A stretch of 64,000 bases of DNA, taken from the NCBI GenBank assembly GCA_036936605.1, contig JAUPFV010000001.1, positions 344,669,081-344,733,080 on the forward strand, written 5' to 3'. How positions within the stretch are numbered: the first letter of the stretch is position 1; each line of letters starts with the position of its first letter. The notes below the pieces were generated by a model. It did not search any database, was not told the DNA's origin, and was given only the letters and a program-made list of their open reading frames with translations. Of this stretch, positions 9,253 through 19,978 are shown in pieces. Origin of the DNA: Limnanthes douglasii subsp. nivea (taxonomy: Eukaryota; Streptophyta; Magnoliopsida; Brassicales; Limnanthaceae). A program made the translations under genes and the position numbers.

Positions 9253-11110
9253 TATCCCTCTCAAATGAAGGGGGATCACTGGAGACCGAGTTTATCTCAA
9301 AGAAAAACAAAATGAGACGAGGAGAGTGGTTTCGTTAGTGACTCAGCAGTTTGGTCATGAGATGGAACGAATCACATCTTGAGCGAGCCTTGCAATATCT
9401 GGTCGCAGACAAAATGAAGACCAATCTCAATGTGTTTGGTGAGGGTGTGGAAAAGTTGATTGGAGGCCATTTTAGCTCAGTTAGCTGAGATTTCACCATA
9501 TCAGTTTAGCAGCAATATGGGTTAGCACTCGATATTCTGACTTAGTGTTGGAACGAGCCACCACTTGCTGTTAGAGTCCTAAAAAATACAAAGTAGCCTC
9601 CAACAGAACATCTATCGTCAGGAGAAGTTGCCTAGTTGGCGTCGCAGAATCCAGAATCCAGGCTTGGTTTCGAGTACGAGATAGGTAGCGTAAAACAATT
9701 TTTGCATATTGCAATGTAGAGTTGTAGGTGTATGTTGGAACTAGCTGAGCTTCTTTACAGTGAAAGCTATGCCTGGCCTAGTGTGTAACATGTATTGCAA
9801 AGATCCTAATACACTCCTACATTGTGTAGGACTATGGATTGGCTCATCCTCAGGGATTGACATAGGCCGGCCAACGTTCATCGGAGTTGACAAGGTTTGG
9901 ATATGGATAACCCTTCACGTAAAAACAAGTTTCCGATATCTTTGTTTTGCGTTAGATAAAACCCAGTAGAATCTTTGTATACTTCTATACCCAAGAATTA
10001 AGTGATATGGCCCGTGTGTTTCAAGGAAAAACTGACGTTTAGACTTTGAATAATATTGTGTTAGATAAAACCCAGTAGAATCTTTGTATACTTCTATACC
10101 CAAGAATAAGTGAATATGGTCCGTGCGTTTCAAGGTAAAAATGAAGTTTAGACTTTAAATAATATTATGTAGATGAGTTGTGTTATTTCTACAGACTATA
10201 ATAGCATTTACGTAAACTATGGAAAAAGTTTCAGTTGTAGAAGAACGTAGAACAGTCGGTCCTGGAGTTTATGAACTTCCATTGATTTAGAGTCCGTCTC
10301 AGCTTGTCATACCAAGCCTTTGGGGCATGGTTTAAGCCATACAAAGCCTGTGCAATTTAAAAATGGCAGAGGTTTTGGTAAGGCCAATGAAGACCTTTGG
10401 TTGGGTCGTGTACACAGTCAACTAGATCCTCATTTAGAAAAGTGTTGTTAATGTACAATTAACGAACATCTCATCTTTGAGTAGTTGCAATTGCTAGGAG
10501 CATTCTGATTGTAGAGACCTTAATAACAGGGTTGTATGTCTCACTGAAATCGATTCCAGAGGTTTGATGAAACCCTTCTGCTACCAACCTAGCTTTGTGC
10601 CATGGTAGAGAATCATCTAGATTATATCTGAGCTTAAATATTCTTTTACATCCTACTACATTCATTTTAGGAGTCCATGGAACTAGATACCAAGTGGGGC
10701 TGAGTTGAAGAGCAGTAAACTCTTCTTGCATACCCTTTGTCCATTCAGGATTGTAAAAAGCTTCCATAGAGTTTGTGAGGAGTGTAGGTAAGGTATGGTT
10801 GATGGTAGTTAGGTACGAATAGATGAGAATGAGTTCAAAAATTCTACTCTTTGACCTTGTTTGCATTAAGTACTGTGAATCAGTGTTAAGTCTGTTTGAT
10901 GTGATGTTGTTTGCTTTTTGGCTGTGTACGAATATGTGTTGAATGATTGTGTGTTGTTTGGTGATTTTGTATGTGATTTCTAGGTGCGTCTTGGTGAAAA
11001 AGTGGTTATATGTTATGTGTTTGGTTGGTTTGTAAAGTTGTGTATTGTTTGGTCAAGTTAAGTGTTTCTAGTGTATGTATATGTGCGTTGGCTGACTGTG
11101 TTTACTGATT
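9253..11110 (-). pseudogene. copia reverse transcriptase and RNase H remnant
   Basis: Minus strand, read from 11110 to 9253. A Thr/Ser/Gln-rich linker comes first, then MQTRSKS at 10866. The RT N-terminus follows (VPWTPKMNVVGCKRIFKL, ARLVAEGFHQTSGIDFSETY) and is open to 10471. Further RT pieces (LYGLNHAPKAWYDKL, GHITLFLGIEVYKD) and RNase H pieces (CDANWATSPDDRCSVGGY, TKHIEIGLHFVCDQILQG, FVPSHDQTAESLTKPL) run in broken frames to about 9297. Integrase and everything upstream is lost at a junction with MITE-like sequence. A 109-bp tandem duplication sits inside RT. Clearly dead. Confidence 0.85.
9951..10167 (-). repeat. 109-bp tandem duplication inside copia RT
   Basis: 9951-10059 is repeated at 10060-10167 with few differences. 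Both begin GTTAGATAAAACCCAGTAGA and end in AATAATATTRTG. The duplicated piece encodes the RT segment around GIEVYKDSTGFYL, so the protein segment would occur twice. Confidence 0.9.
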
Positions 11111-11130
11111 GAAGTAGGATGGGATTGTAT

Positions 11131-11350
11131 TACTTCCTCCGTCCCAAAATATTTGTCGTTTTAAGGTTATGCATAAATATTAAGGAATGTAATAATTGCT
11201 TCACTTTTTCATAAAAAGTAGGAAAGAGAAGTGATTTAATTGGTGGTTGATTATAAATAATATTTAAATTTACATCGATAAACGAGAACGACATATATTT
11301 AATTGGTGGTTGAGACATAACTCTATTCGTCGAATAGTCAAGCCATAGTG
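11131..11350. mobile_element. Stowaway-like MITE, one end only
   Basis: Begins TACTTCCTCCGTCCCAAAAT, the terminal sequence typical of plant Stowaway (Tc1/mariner-type) MITEs with a TA target. The opposite terminus (expected GGGACGGAGG) is not found within the next several hundred bases. Inside, TTTAATTGGTGGTTGA occurs twice (about 11231 and 11297). Truncated or rearranged copy lying between the copia remnant and Tat element D. Confidence 0.6.
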
Positions 11351-11723
11351 CCATCCCTTAGGTGAAAATGAAAAAACATATTTAGATAAACTAGGTCTCC
11401 AATGTAGGTCATTTGTTAATTAATTCAAATCGGCTAGACTTCACATTTGCCACCCTCGAAATAAAATTATACTTTGGCTAATTTCATATTGCATCCAAAC
11501 GCTTCACACAACTTTTCGTGTTCTGCTTTGAATATTTATAGAATAAGTCTTTGGATAGCTTTTTCGTAACAGTTAGAAACGTTTGGAATCCTTTGGTAGC
11601 AATGTGAAAACTCATTAGGCCTTGCACTAGGTCTGATAAGTAATTGTTTAACATTCCATCTTTCTATCCAATAGTCATCACCACCTCTCCAATTTCTCTC
11701 ACCATTTTCTCTTGTATCACCCT

Positions 11724-11733
11724 TTTATAAATA
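11724..11733 (+). promoter_or_regulatory. TATA box candidate for the aORF of element D
   Basis: TTTATAAATA followed by a pyrimidine-rich leader (CTCCTTCACTCATT) resembles a plant core promoter. It points along the aORF, opposite to gag-pol. Comparable boxes stand before the aORF start in elements A and C. Confidence 0.5.
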
Positions 11734-12443
11734 CTCCTTCACTCATTATTTTTATTTCGTGAATACCTTTTAGTGAGAGAAAATTCCTTTGAAATTCCAC
11801 TTTCTTAGCTACCTTCATCTCAAAATCCTATTTTTTGGCTACCTTCATCTGAAAACCCAATTTCCTGGCTATCTTCGCCGAAAGACTCATCTTTTCCAGC
11901 TAACCTTTAAAATTTATGAGCTAATCTTAAAGATCCTTCTTCATTTTAGTTTATGAGAAAATCCCGAGGTATAAAAAACCTATTTTGGGATTTACATTTA
12001 CTTGTGTATGAGTGAGAGGGCTGCTGAATACCGCAGAACAAGTGTAATAGACAACTCTTCTCAATTTTCAACTCAAAGCACTGTTTACGGTAATTTCAAA
12101 AAGTTCATATAGATTTCAGAGTTTATCCAACCCATAAGCAAATCATTTACCGAAATCTCTTCGGAAATCATCTCCACCACCACAACGTCAACACCTCTTA
12201 CCAACAAATTCCTCACAATCACCGCCTCAAAATTCTTCTCCTACACTTTATGGCTCCACATTTGTTTATTTTCAGAACAACTACAAAGTAACAAAGAGCA
12301 CACCCGCTCATAGAAGATAAAAAAAAATTTCATCACCTATCAATTCTGATCCACCTTGAGTTTTACGCAACGATACTCCTCAAATTCAGTTAATAACTCA
12401 TCTCTCCCAAAATCATCATGTAAAAAAGAAAGCATTTATAGCC

Positions 12444-13359
12444 ATGAAAGACCTCAAAGCTAATAACACTCCACAAATTCCTCCCCAAAATACCACAAAT
12501 AACCTTATACCACCATTTCCTCTCCCAAGGGAGAATGTTGAGACCAACTTGGAGTCACAACAAACTCCCTTGAATACTCAAGAAGAAAATTTGGCCTCAA
12601 ACCCGAATCCTCTTCAACTAATAGACGGAAGTTATGAGGAAGAAGTTGAATAAGAGGAAATGACACAAATGTCGAGGCTATAAAAAGTGGTGATGCATCT
12701 GAAACCGAAGATGGCGCTTCAAAAAAAGATGCACCAATAAAAAAAATGATGAAAAAGAAAGTTCGAGTTGAACTTTTTGAGGATGTTGCTGCCATTGTTA
12801 GTGTGAATTCAGAACCGCTCCTCCCCGGATATATCATGACGCTGAAAAATGTGCTACATGATTATTATGGTGAACCTCAAGACAAATGCCTAAGGAAATA
12901 ATGGGGATTACTAAATAATGTGGATCTTCGACTGACATTAAAATGAGAAAATCCACTTGTTTGTAAGGAAAATTGGTGGTCTATCCTAAGATCATCAACT
13001 TAAGACTACGGTTCCCACTGGATCCGATGATACTAGAGTACTTCGAAATGCCAGATCTTTGTCCTACACAAGAAACACTAAATTTATGGTTCCATATATT
13101 CTTAGTGATAATGGCTTCTAGACTGAGCCAAACCCATCTCTCCATTAAATATTTTATCGCCATGACTGGTCTTTTGAAGGGTCCTGTACTGTCCTTTTAT
13201 TATCTGACGCTTGGAGATAATTTCAAAGTGATTGACAATCTTCTCAAGGCTGACAAGTTCTGGAAACAAAAACTCATATTTATATATGGTGCATGGGAGA
13301 ATGGATAGGAAATATCCGAAGAGACCCCCTCAAAATCAACCTTGTTTGGAGAAGTACAA
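12444..13359 (+). pseudogene. aORF of element D, exon 1
   Basis: Plus-strand coding remnant. A Pro/Asn/Glu-rich stretch (12444-12650) is followed by LRFPLDPMILEYFEMPDLCP, LSIKYFIAMTGL and IFIYGAWENG (12973-13308). These match the aORF of element C (LRFPLDPEIVRYFHM, LSIEQFAAVASL, FASGAWENG). The conserved segment resembles the Pfam family called putative gypsy-type transposon (PF04195, from memory). The exon ends at a GT after 13359 in phase 1, as in the other elements. Stops are present. The role of this protein is unknown. Confidence 0.75.
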
Positions 13360-13415
13360 GTATTATTACATTTCCCCTCCTTTTGGTTACTAATATTAAA
13401 AACATTTATATATAT

Positions 13416-13685
13416 TGATAGGATTGGATATGTTTGGAAGGACACTCTTTTGAAAACCGGAGGGGAAGTTCACGTATATCTTAGACCACGCAACTAAAAA
13501 CGATCCGACTAGATAATACGTGACTCAGCTGTGTGATAACATTGAACCGGATCTAGGTTGGACTTTTTCTAGAAAACATTAAATACAAGCACACACCGCT
13601 TTTATCTCACTACTCGCTACCCAAAAGATAAGATTCAACTCACAAACTTCCCAAAATACCCTTTAATCACAATAGATCCTCACCA
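13416..13685 (+). repeat. 5' LTR of element A
   Basis: Begins TGATAGG and ends CCTCACCA; aligns with 22794-23130. Shared blocks are TTTGGAAGGACACTC, AACATTGAACCGGATC, and TTTTTCTAGAAAACATTAAA. It is about 67 bp shorter than the 3' LTR, mostly through a gap after GAACCGGATC. Confidence 0.9.
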
Positions 13686-13688
13686 AAT

Positions 13689-13706
13689 TGGCGAACACAG
13701 TGTGAG
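13689..13706 (+). other. primer binding site of element A
   Basis: TGGCGAACACAGTGTGAG, three bases after the LTR. Elements B (25925-25942) and C (42924-42941, minus) have TGGCGACCACAGTGGGAG at the same place. It would pair with a tRNA ending in CGCCA; I do not name the tRNA. Confidence 0.85.
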
Positions 13707-14039
13707 ATAAAGGTTCTTGAATTACATATTCAAAACCAGTAAAAAAACGATTTGGAAAAATCTAAATGTACAAAATTCTCCACTTCCGGAGGTGGAAGGG
13801 GTGAAAGAAAATAATGAGCACACTACTGTGTCTCATGTCAATTATAATGTCAATGAAAAGCACTCCATGCAAGAGGAGCGTGATTAACTAAGGACTGAAA
13901 TTGAGGTTTTAAGAGCCCATAAACAAACATAAAAATGAATTAAAGCAAAATCTGGTGCGGCAGCGCTCCCCCTTATTGATAATCCTGGTGAAAATGAGTA
14001 GTCCCTAAAAACTCATCTCAGCTCCAAAAAAATACATCG

Positions 14040-15620
14040 ATCCAAATGAATGGAGAGTTATATGTCGGAATCTTCTAGCAGTTCATTTAACGGTTTGGAG
14101 ATTGAAGAGTCAGTCTCATCTAGTAGTGATGAAGGTCGATTAGAGAAGAAAATAAGGTTGACCAAGAAGCATTCAAGAAAAAGGGATAGGCATGGTAGGT
14201 ACAAAAAGTATTAAGGAAAAATAAATGGTTCAGTTGATCAACATATTGACCGTTTCCTGATTGATCCATTTGCTTTCAAATTCAAACTCGGTATTTTTAC
14301 TACTCCAAATGAGGATACTGTAGTCCTAGCCAAAATTGGAGGCAATCACCTTTGTCCTTAAAAATACTTTTCGGACATCTTCCTAAAATATTTGATAGTT
14401 CCAAGATGGAAAGTATGATGGAAGCAAAGATCCGGACAATGATCTTGAGCAATTTAAAAACTTAATGATGAACTTTGATGATGATGACAAGCTGCTATGT
14501 AGGGATTTCTCTCAAACCTTTAAGGCAAGTGCCCTCAAATGGTACAATAATCTCTTGTATAGATCGATAAATATTTTTGATAGTTTTTAGGTTGCTTTCT
14601 ATAGGAAATTCGTTGGAAGTAAGGAGCTTAAGGGTAATGGTGATATAGTTATCCCTTATGCCTAAGAACCGAATGAGTCATTAAAAGAATATGTTAGCAG
14701 ATTTGTAAATACGAATAATGGACTGGCTGACTTCTTTGAACAAGTTGCAATTTCCTCCCTGAGGCAGGGGTTGAGTCCGAGTAACTTGGCTGATTTTGTG
14801 ACACATAAGAAAGCTATGGCATTTAGAGGGTTGTTAAATCAAGTCGGGAAACAAATGAATATTGAAGAGACTAAGAAATCCAGAATACCTCACCAGATCA
14901 GATCTACAACTACAACATCAGCACCTCAAACAACTACCCAGTCCGGTTACAGATCAAAGGAAACTGGGCAGGGATCTCACCAACCCATGCAGAATCAATT
15001 CAACCAGAACCAGAACTTGCAAGTCAGAAGTAAAAGAGGACCTTGGGTTCAAGCTGAATGGTTTGTTGAATTAGGACAAAGTGTGGCTACGATATATGAT
15101 AAAAGTAAAAATAGTGTACATTTTAAAAGGCCAATTCCATTACAATCTTCTAATGATACTTGGAGTACCCATTTCTATAAAGATCATGACGATGTTGGGA
15201 ATGATACCCATAATTTCATTTCATTGAAAGAAGAAGTGCAGAATCTCATTAAAAGAGATAAATGGGAGGCTTATGTTAAAAAAACAAGGGGGCAACAGGC
15301 CATATAACACACCATCCAGTACTAATACTCCTCAAACGACTCCTTAGGTAGCTCTTGGAACGTCTAGACAAGAAGATACCATGATGATTATTGAAAGCTT
15401 TGATGTGGATTCTAAGTACTTTGATCCAGATCCAAGTTGGAACCAGGTAGGGGTGATAGTGGACAAGACTCCAACTATTTCCAATCTGGTTAAATATTTT
15501 GAGTCCTTAACTATATTTGGAGGAGATACTGTGACTGCATCTTCAAGTTGTTCGAGAAAAGAAAATGTCTACAACTTGACTACTCAATTAGAAAGAAGAA
15601 TGTCCATACATTTATACTAA
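14040..15620 (+). pseudogene. gag of element A
   Basis: Gypsy-type gag in broken frames. The N-terminal part is charged and Ser-rich (SSSSDEGRLEKK), then comes the conserved core (EQFKNLMMNFDDDDKLLC, SALKWYNNL, ESLKEYVSRFVNTNNGLADF). An open stretch at 14771-15307 contains NLADFVTHKKAMAFRGLLNQ and a Gln-rich tail. A TAG at 14587-14589 follows FDSF exactly where element C has TGA. The C-terminal part (15381-15620) includes DPDPSWNQVGVIVDKTPT. Gag would build the particle. Confidence 0.85.
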
Positions 15621-15639
15621 ACCCCATCTTCTTACATAA

Positions 15640-16060
15640 TTTTTTATGAGGATGACCTAAGAGATATAGCCGGACCTCATGAAGATGCTGTGCTGATAGG
15701 GGCATCAATAGGAGGAAATAATGTACGTTGAATCCTGACTGATAAGGGTAATTCGACAAACATATTATTTTTGGACACCTATAAACAGATGAAAAATCCC
15801 TCAGTTATTTAACGTTTGAACAGAACTATTATGGGATTCATTAGGATTTCGACAAATGTAATTAGAGAATTTGATGAAGAGGTATTTTTGGGAAAAGGGC
15901 CTTTCAAGAAAATAATGAAGGTATTGTTTGTTGTGGTTGACTGTCCTACATCTTATAATGCTATATTTGGGAGATCTTGGCTCTCCAAGATGCATGTTGT
16001 AGCCTCTATTGTCCATCAGTGCTTAAAATATGTTGTGGGGGCACAAGTGGGTGTTGTCTG
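15640..16060 (+). pseudogene. aspartic protease region of element A
   Basis: Contains GPHEDAVLIGASIGGNNV, a damaged copy of the segment before the active site (element C has ILVGNGSSANILF where A reads ILTDKGNSTNILF). Then IREFDEEVFLGKGPF and VVVDCPTSYNAIFGRSWLSK, the flap-to-C-terminal part typical of Tat proteases. Open from 15816 to 16061 but interrupted upstream by a TGA at 15729. It would cut the polyprotein. Confidence 0.75.
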
Positions 16061-16389
16061 AAGTAGTTAGAAGCTAGCTAAAGAATGTTATATAATAGCT
16101 CTTGCCTCAAAGTCTTTGGAGGTTGTCAAAGTTAATAAAGAATAGCAGCTATTGGAACCTTCCACCGATGAGAATGAAATTGATGGTTCAAGCGAAGCTC
16201 CTAGTGTTATATTACCTATTGAAGAAGTTGAAGTCCATTCCCTGGCTAAGGGCAAGAATGTTAAAATTGGCACTAAGTTACCACCAAGTTTGAAACAAAG
16301 ACAATTGTCTTTCTTATCGGACAATTTACATGTATTTACATAGTGCAATGATGATGTAACCGGAGTACATGCTGAGGTAATTTCTCATA

Positions 16390-17650
16390 AGTTGCCAGTA
16401 CGAACTAATGATAGACCAGTTGAACAAAGAAGAAGGTCATTTTCCACAGAAAAAACATATGCAATTGTGCAAGAAGTTGATCGGTTGACCAAAATAGGCC
16501 AAATCAAAGAATCTCAGTACCTATTATGGACTGCCAACCCTATTTTGGTCAAGAAAAAGAATGGCAAGTGGCGCATGTGTATTGACTTTACCGATCTTAA
16601 TAAGGCATGTCCCAAAGATCCTTATCATGTTCCTCGGATAGATCAGTTAGTGGACTCTACCTTTGGAAACAAGCTATTGTCCTTCATGGATGCATTTTTA
16701 GGGTACAATCAAATACAAGTAGATCTGAATGATCAAGACGACACAAATTTTATTACAAATAGAGGACTTCATTGTTACAAAGTGATGGCATTTGAATAGA
16801 AAAATGTTGGGCCACTTATCAAAGGTTAATAAATAAAGCATTTGCTAGTCAAATTGACAGGAATTAGGAGGTTTATATAGATAACATGATTTTAAAGATC
16901 CACGAGGAACATGCACACATATCCGATCTTCAAGAAACATTTTCTAACTTAAAGGTCATCAATTTAAAATTAAACCTTGAGAAATGTATTTTTGGGGTCC
17001 GATCTAGAAAGTTCTTGGGTTATGTCATTAGAGAAAAAGGGATTCAGCCTGATCCGGATCAACTAAATGCGCTGTTAGCTATGGATCCTCCTCGGAGCAC
17101 TAAAGAGGTTCAAAGACAAACCGGACGTTTGGCTGCGTTAAACAGGTTTATTTGAAGATCATCTGACAAGTGTGCTCAATTTTTTTTCAAGTATTGAAAT
17201 ATTGCAAAAACTTTAATTAGTCTTTATTATGTGAACACGCTTTCCTTGGAATCAAAAAACATTTATCTGGCTTAAGACATTGTTCAAACCTATTCAGGGG
17301 GAGATAGTCTATATATACTTAGATGTATCGCAATATGCAGTAAGTGTTGTACTAGTAAGAGAGGCGGATAATTAGCCCCGCCCGGTTATTATGTTAGCAA
17401 AAGTCTATTGAACGTTGAAAAGAGATATTTGAAGTTAGAAAAGTTAGCCTTTGCATTGGTAATATCAGAAAGAAAAATGAGACCGTACTTGTTTCCCGAA
17501 CATCTTTTCCTTTGAAGAATGTTGTTTAGAAGGCTGATATATTAAGTAGGATGACCAAGTGGTCAGTTGAGCTGGGTGATTATGATATTGATTTGGCGCC
17601 CCGAACTGTAGTCAAGGCTCAAGCAGTGTCTGAATTCTTTGTAGAATTTC
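16390..17650 (+). pseudogene. reverse transcriptase and RNase H of element A
   Basis: RT starts around RTNDRPVEQRRRSF and is open from 16392 to 16799. It has PILVKKKNGKWRMCIDFTDL, NKACPKDPYHVPRIDQLVD and LLSFMDAFLGYNQIQVD. After a stop it continues with the altered catalytic motif YIDNM (about 16876), then NLEKCIFGVRSRKFLGYVI and GIQPDPDQLNALLAMDPP. The gypsy RNase H follows in fragments, ending with MTKWSVELGDYDIDLAPRTV near 17600. The D-to-N change in the catalytic pair alone would abolish activity. Confidence 0.85.
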
Positions 17651-17699
17651 ATACTGATAGACCCCCAGGGCAAAGCCAAGTAAACCAGTCTAAGAAAGA

Positions 17700-18360
17700 A
17701 TGATTAGTCCAAACTGATGGCGGGTCTAGTATCATGGGATGTGGGACCGGAATTTGTTGCACTTCTCCTTATGGTGATACTATGTATCAAGCTATGTGTT
17801 TTGGTTTCAGAGCCCGCAACAATGAATAAGAGTATGAAGCAGTTATAGTCGGTCTAATACTAGCCCTTATATGCGGGGAAAAGAGAGTCCGATTGATAAG
17901 TGACTTCCAACTATTTATTCATCATGCTTAGGGGGAGTTTGAAGCAACGAAAGAACAATTGATAAAATATATGCTGATACTAAGATAAGTTGCTGCAAAC
18001 TTTAAAGGTATCCAATACGAACATGTCCCTAGATCAAAGAATATTATGCTTAACTATCTAGCGACCATAGCCCATTCTGAATCCTACCCATGGATTCTGA
18101 TGCTAGAGTGTCCCTCAATAGATTCAAGCCAAGATAATAGTAAAAATGATGAAGAAAGTATGAGCATATTTGTCATTCAATGCAAAGACTGGATGTATGA
18201 TATTTTTCAGTTTATTTCTGATGAAATTTTATGTCCGGATAAGACAGTGGCTAAGAAAATTAAGTATAGGGCTCGTGGTTTCCTGATATTAAGAGAAGTT
18301 CTTTATAAGAAATATTTTAGCAGACCCCTCTTGCGTTGCTTAGGATTTGGAGAATCTTAA
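17700..18360 (+). pseudogene. second (archaeal-type) RNase H of element A
   Basis: QTDGGSSIMGCGTGICCTSP followed by FGFRARNNE, YEAVIVGLILALICG and KRVRLISDFQLFIH, the pattern of the additional RNase H that marks the Tat clade of gypsy elements. The linker toward integrase continues (ILRYLATIAHSESYPWI-like segment, open 18046-18360). Several stops. Confidence 0.75.
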
Positions 18361-19450
18361 AATATTCTATCTGAACTACACGATAGAGAAGGCTCTTCAC
18401 ATTGTGGCTATAAGGCCTTAAGCAGAAGAGTCTTGTTAGCAGGGTACTACTGGCCAACGATAATGGTAGATGCCAAAGATATGGTCAAGAGGTGTGATCC
18501 TTGCGAGAGATATGGAAATGAAATCCATGTGCTAGCAGTTCCTATGGAGTCCATATCTGAACCCATACCTTTTGATAGATGGGTTTGGATTTGGTTGGAG
18601 GATATCGAACAATAATAGTGGCAATTGACTATTTCTCTAAGTGGACAAAAGCAACACCCTTAGTTTAAACCACTTCTAAGGAGGTTATAAAGATATAGAG
18701 ATATTTTGGAGATTTGGAGATTTGGAATTATAAAGATATGGATATATATTGGAACCACTTCTAAGGTGGTTATAAGCATATGCTGCAGATTTGAAGTTCC
18801 TCGGAAAATAACTACAGACAATGGATGGAGATATTTCGCACCTACACAGGAATTCAACATTGTGTTTCTTCTCCTTTTAACCCTCAGGATAATGGTCAAG
18901 TTGAGGTTGCTAACCAAACTATCTTTTCAGGATTAAAGAAGAATTTGGAGGGCACTGCAGGAAAATGGACAAGTTATTTGTAAGAGGTATTATGCGCTTA
19001 CAGAACTACACTTCGGACTGCTACACAAGAATCCCTTTTGCTCAAGTTTATGGGATGGATGCAATCACGCCCATAGAAGCTATTTTACCATCTTTCAGGA
19101 TCCAGAACTATTTCGAACGGGAAAATAATATGGCAGTTAGGAATCAATTAGATTTGATTGAAGAGAAAAGGGTCAAGGAATATTTAAGAACAACACATTA
19201 TTACGGGTTAATGAGAAGCAAATTTGCATCCAAGGTTAAAACAATAGATTTTAAGTTGGGAGACAAAGTATTAAGAAATGTATTTTTAGATACAAAAGAA
19301 AAACAGTTTGGAAAACTGGCTCCGAACTGGGAGGGTCCGTATGTGGTATGTGAATAATTGAAGCCAGGGATATATAGACTTCAAGACAGAGAGGGCAGAG
19401 TTTTGAAGCACCCTTGGAACATTGAACATCTGAGGTTATATTTAGAATAA
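18361..19450 (+). pseudogene. integrase of element A
   Basis: Zinc-binding part: ELHDREGSSHCGYKAL and VLLAGYYWPTIMVDAKDM, then CDPCERYGNE. Catalytic core: GYRTIIVAIDYFSKWTKATP and KITTDNG, with frameshifts between them and a local duplication around TTTGGAGATTTGGA (18708). C-terminal part: YGMDAITPIEAILPSF and LIEEKRVKEYLRTTHY, GDKVLRNVFLDTKEKQFGKL, NWEGPYVV; it ends HPWNIEHLRLYLE with stop at 19448-19450. Would join cDNA to host DNA; inactive here. Confidence 0.85.
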
Positions 19451-19978
19451 AAATTTCTTATAAATATTTAATTTCACATAACCTAGTCTAAATATTAGGA
19501 GGGCATACTCTTTCCTACCCTGGTGGTACGGGGAGGTTTTAATGAGGTGTCCCGTTTTTGTTTTTAAAATCGATGTTATGTTATGCCTTCTTTAAAATTC
19601 TTGTGACTAGTATGAGGATATCTGATAAATTGAATACTTATTAAACACATTGGCTCTCAAATGAAGTATCTTTCAGCTGACCGGATTTACTAAACACTTA
19701 ATCAGACTTATTAAACATTCGTGATCAGAGTCATGCAACACTTATTAGACAAGTCAAAAGTATTGAAAACTACTTAAGTATTAGTTATAAGAAGACAAAT
19801 GAGTTCGTACAAAAGAAAGATTTGATATTTTAACGTGATCGGAACAAGTCCGACCTACAATCCAGAAAATGCCTTGGCCATCCAAGGACTTTTGTTCATA
19901 AAATAAGGATTAAAAACATAGTAAAATGCCTTGGCCATCCAAGGAATTTAGTTCTAAACACATAATAACATTATAACC
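19451..19978. other. spacer of element A: conserved block and twin palindromes
   Basis: Between the pol stop and the aORF stop. 19499-19552 is a conserved block with GGTTTTAATGAGGTGTC at 19535-19551, also present in C (37135-37151, reverse) and D (25151-25167, reverse). The palindrome CCTTGGCCATCCAAGG occurs at 19872-19887 and 19929-19944. Between them are degenerate TTATTAAACA repeats (about 19630-19760). Confidence 0.75.

Noticed and set aside
8993..9310. 105-codon minus-strand frame as a host gene
   Set aside because: It begins where the copia RNase H ends and covers the purine tract and the LTR; no recognisable domain.
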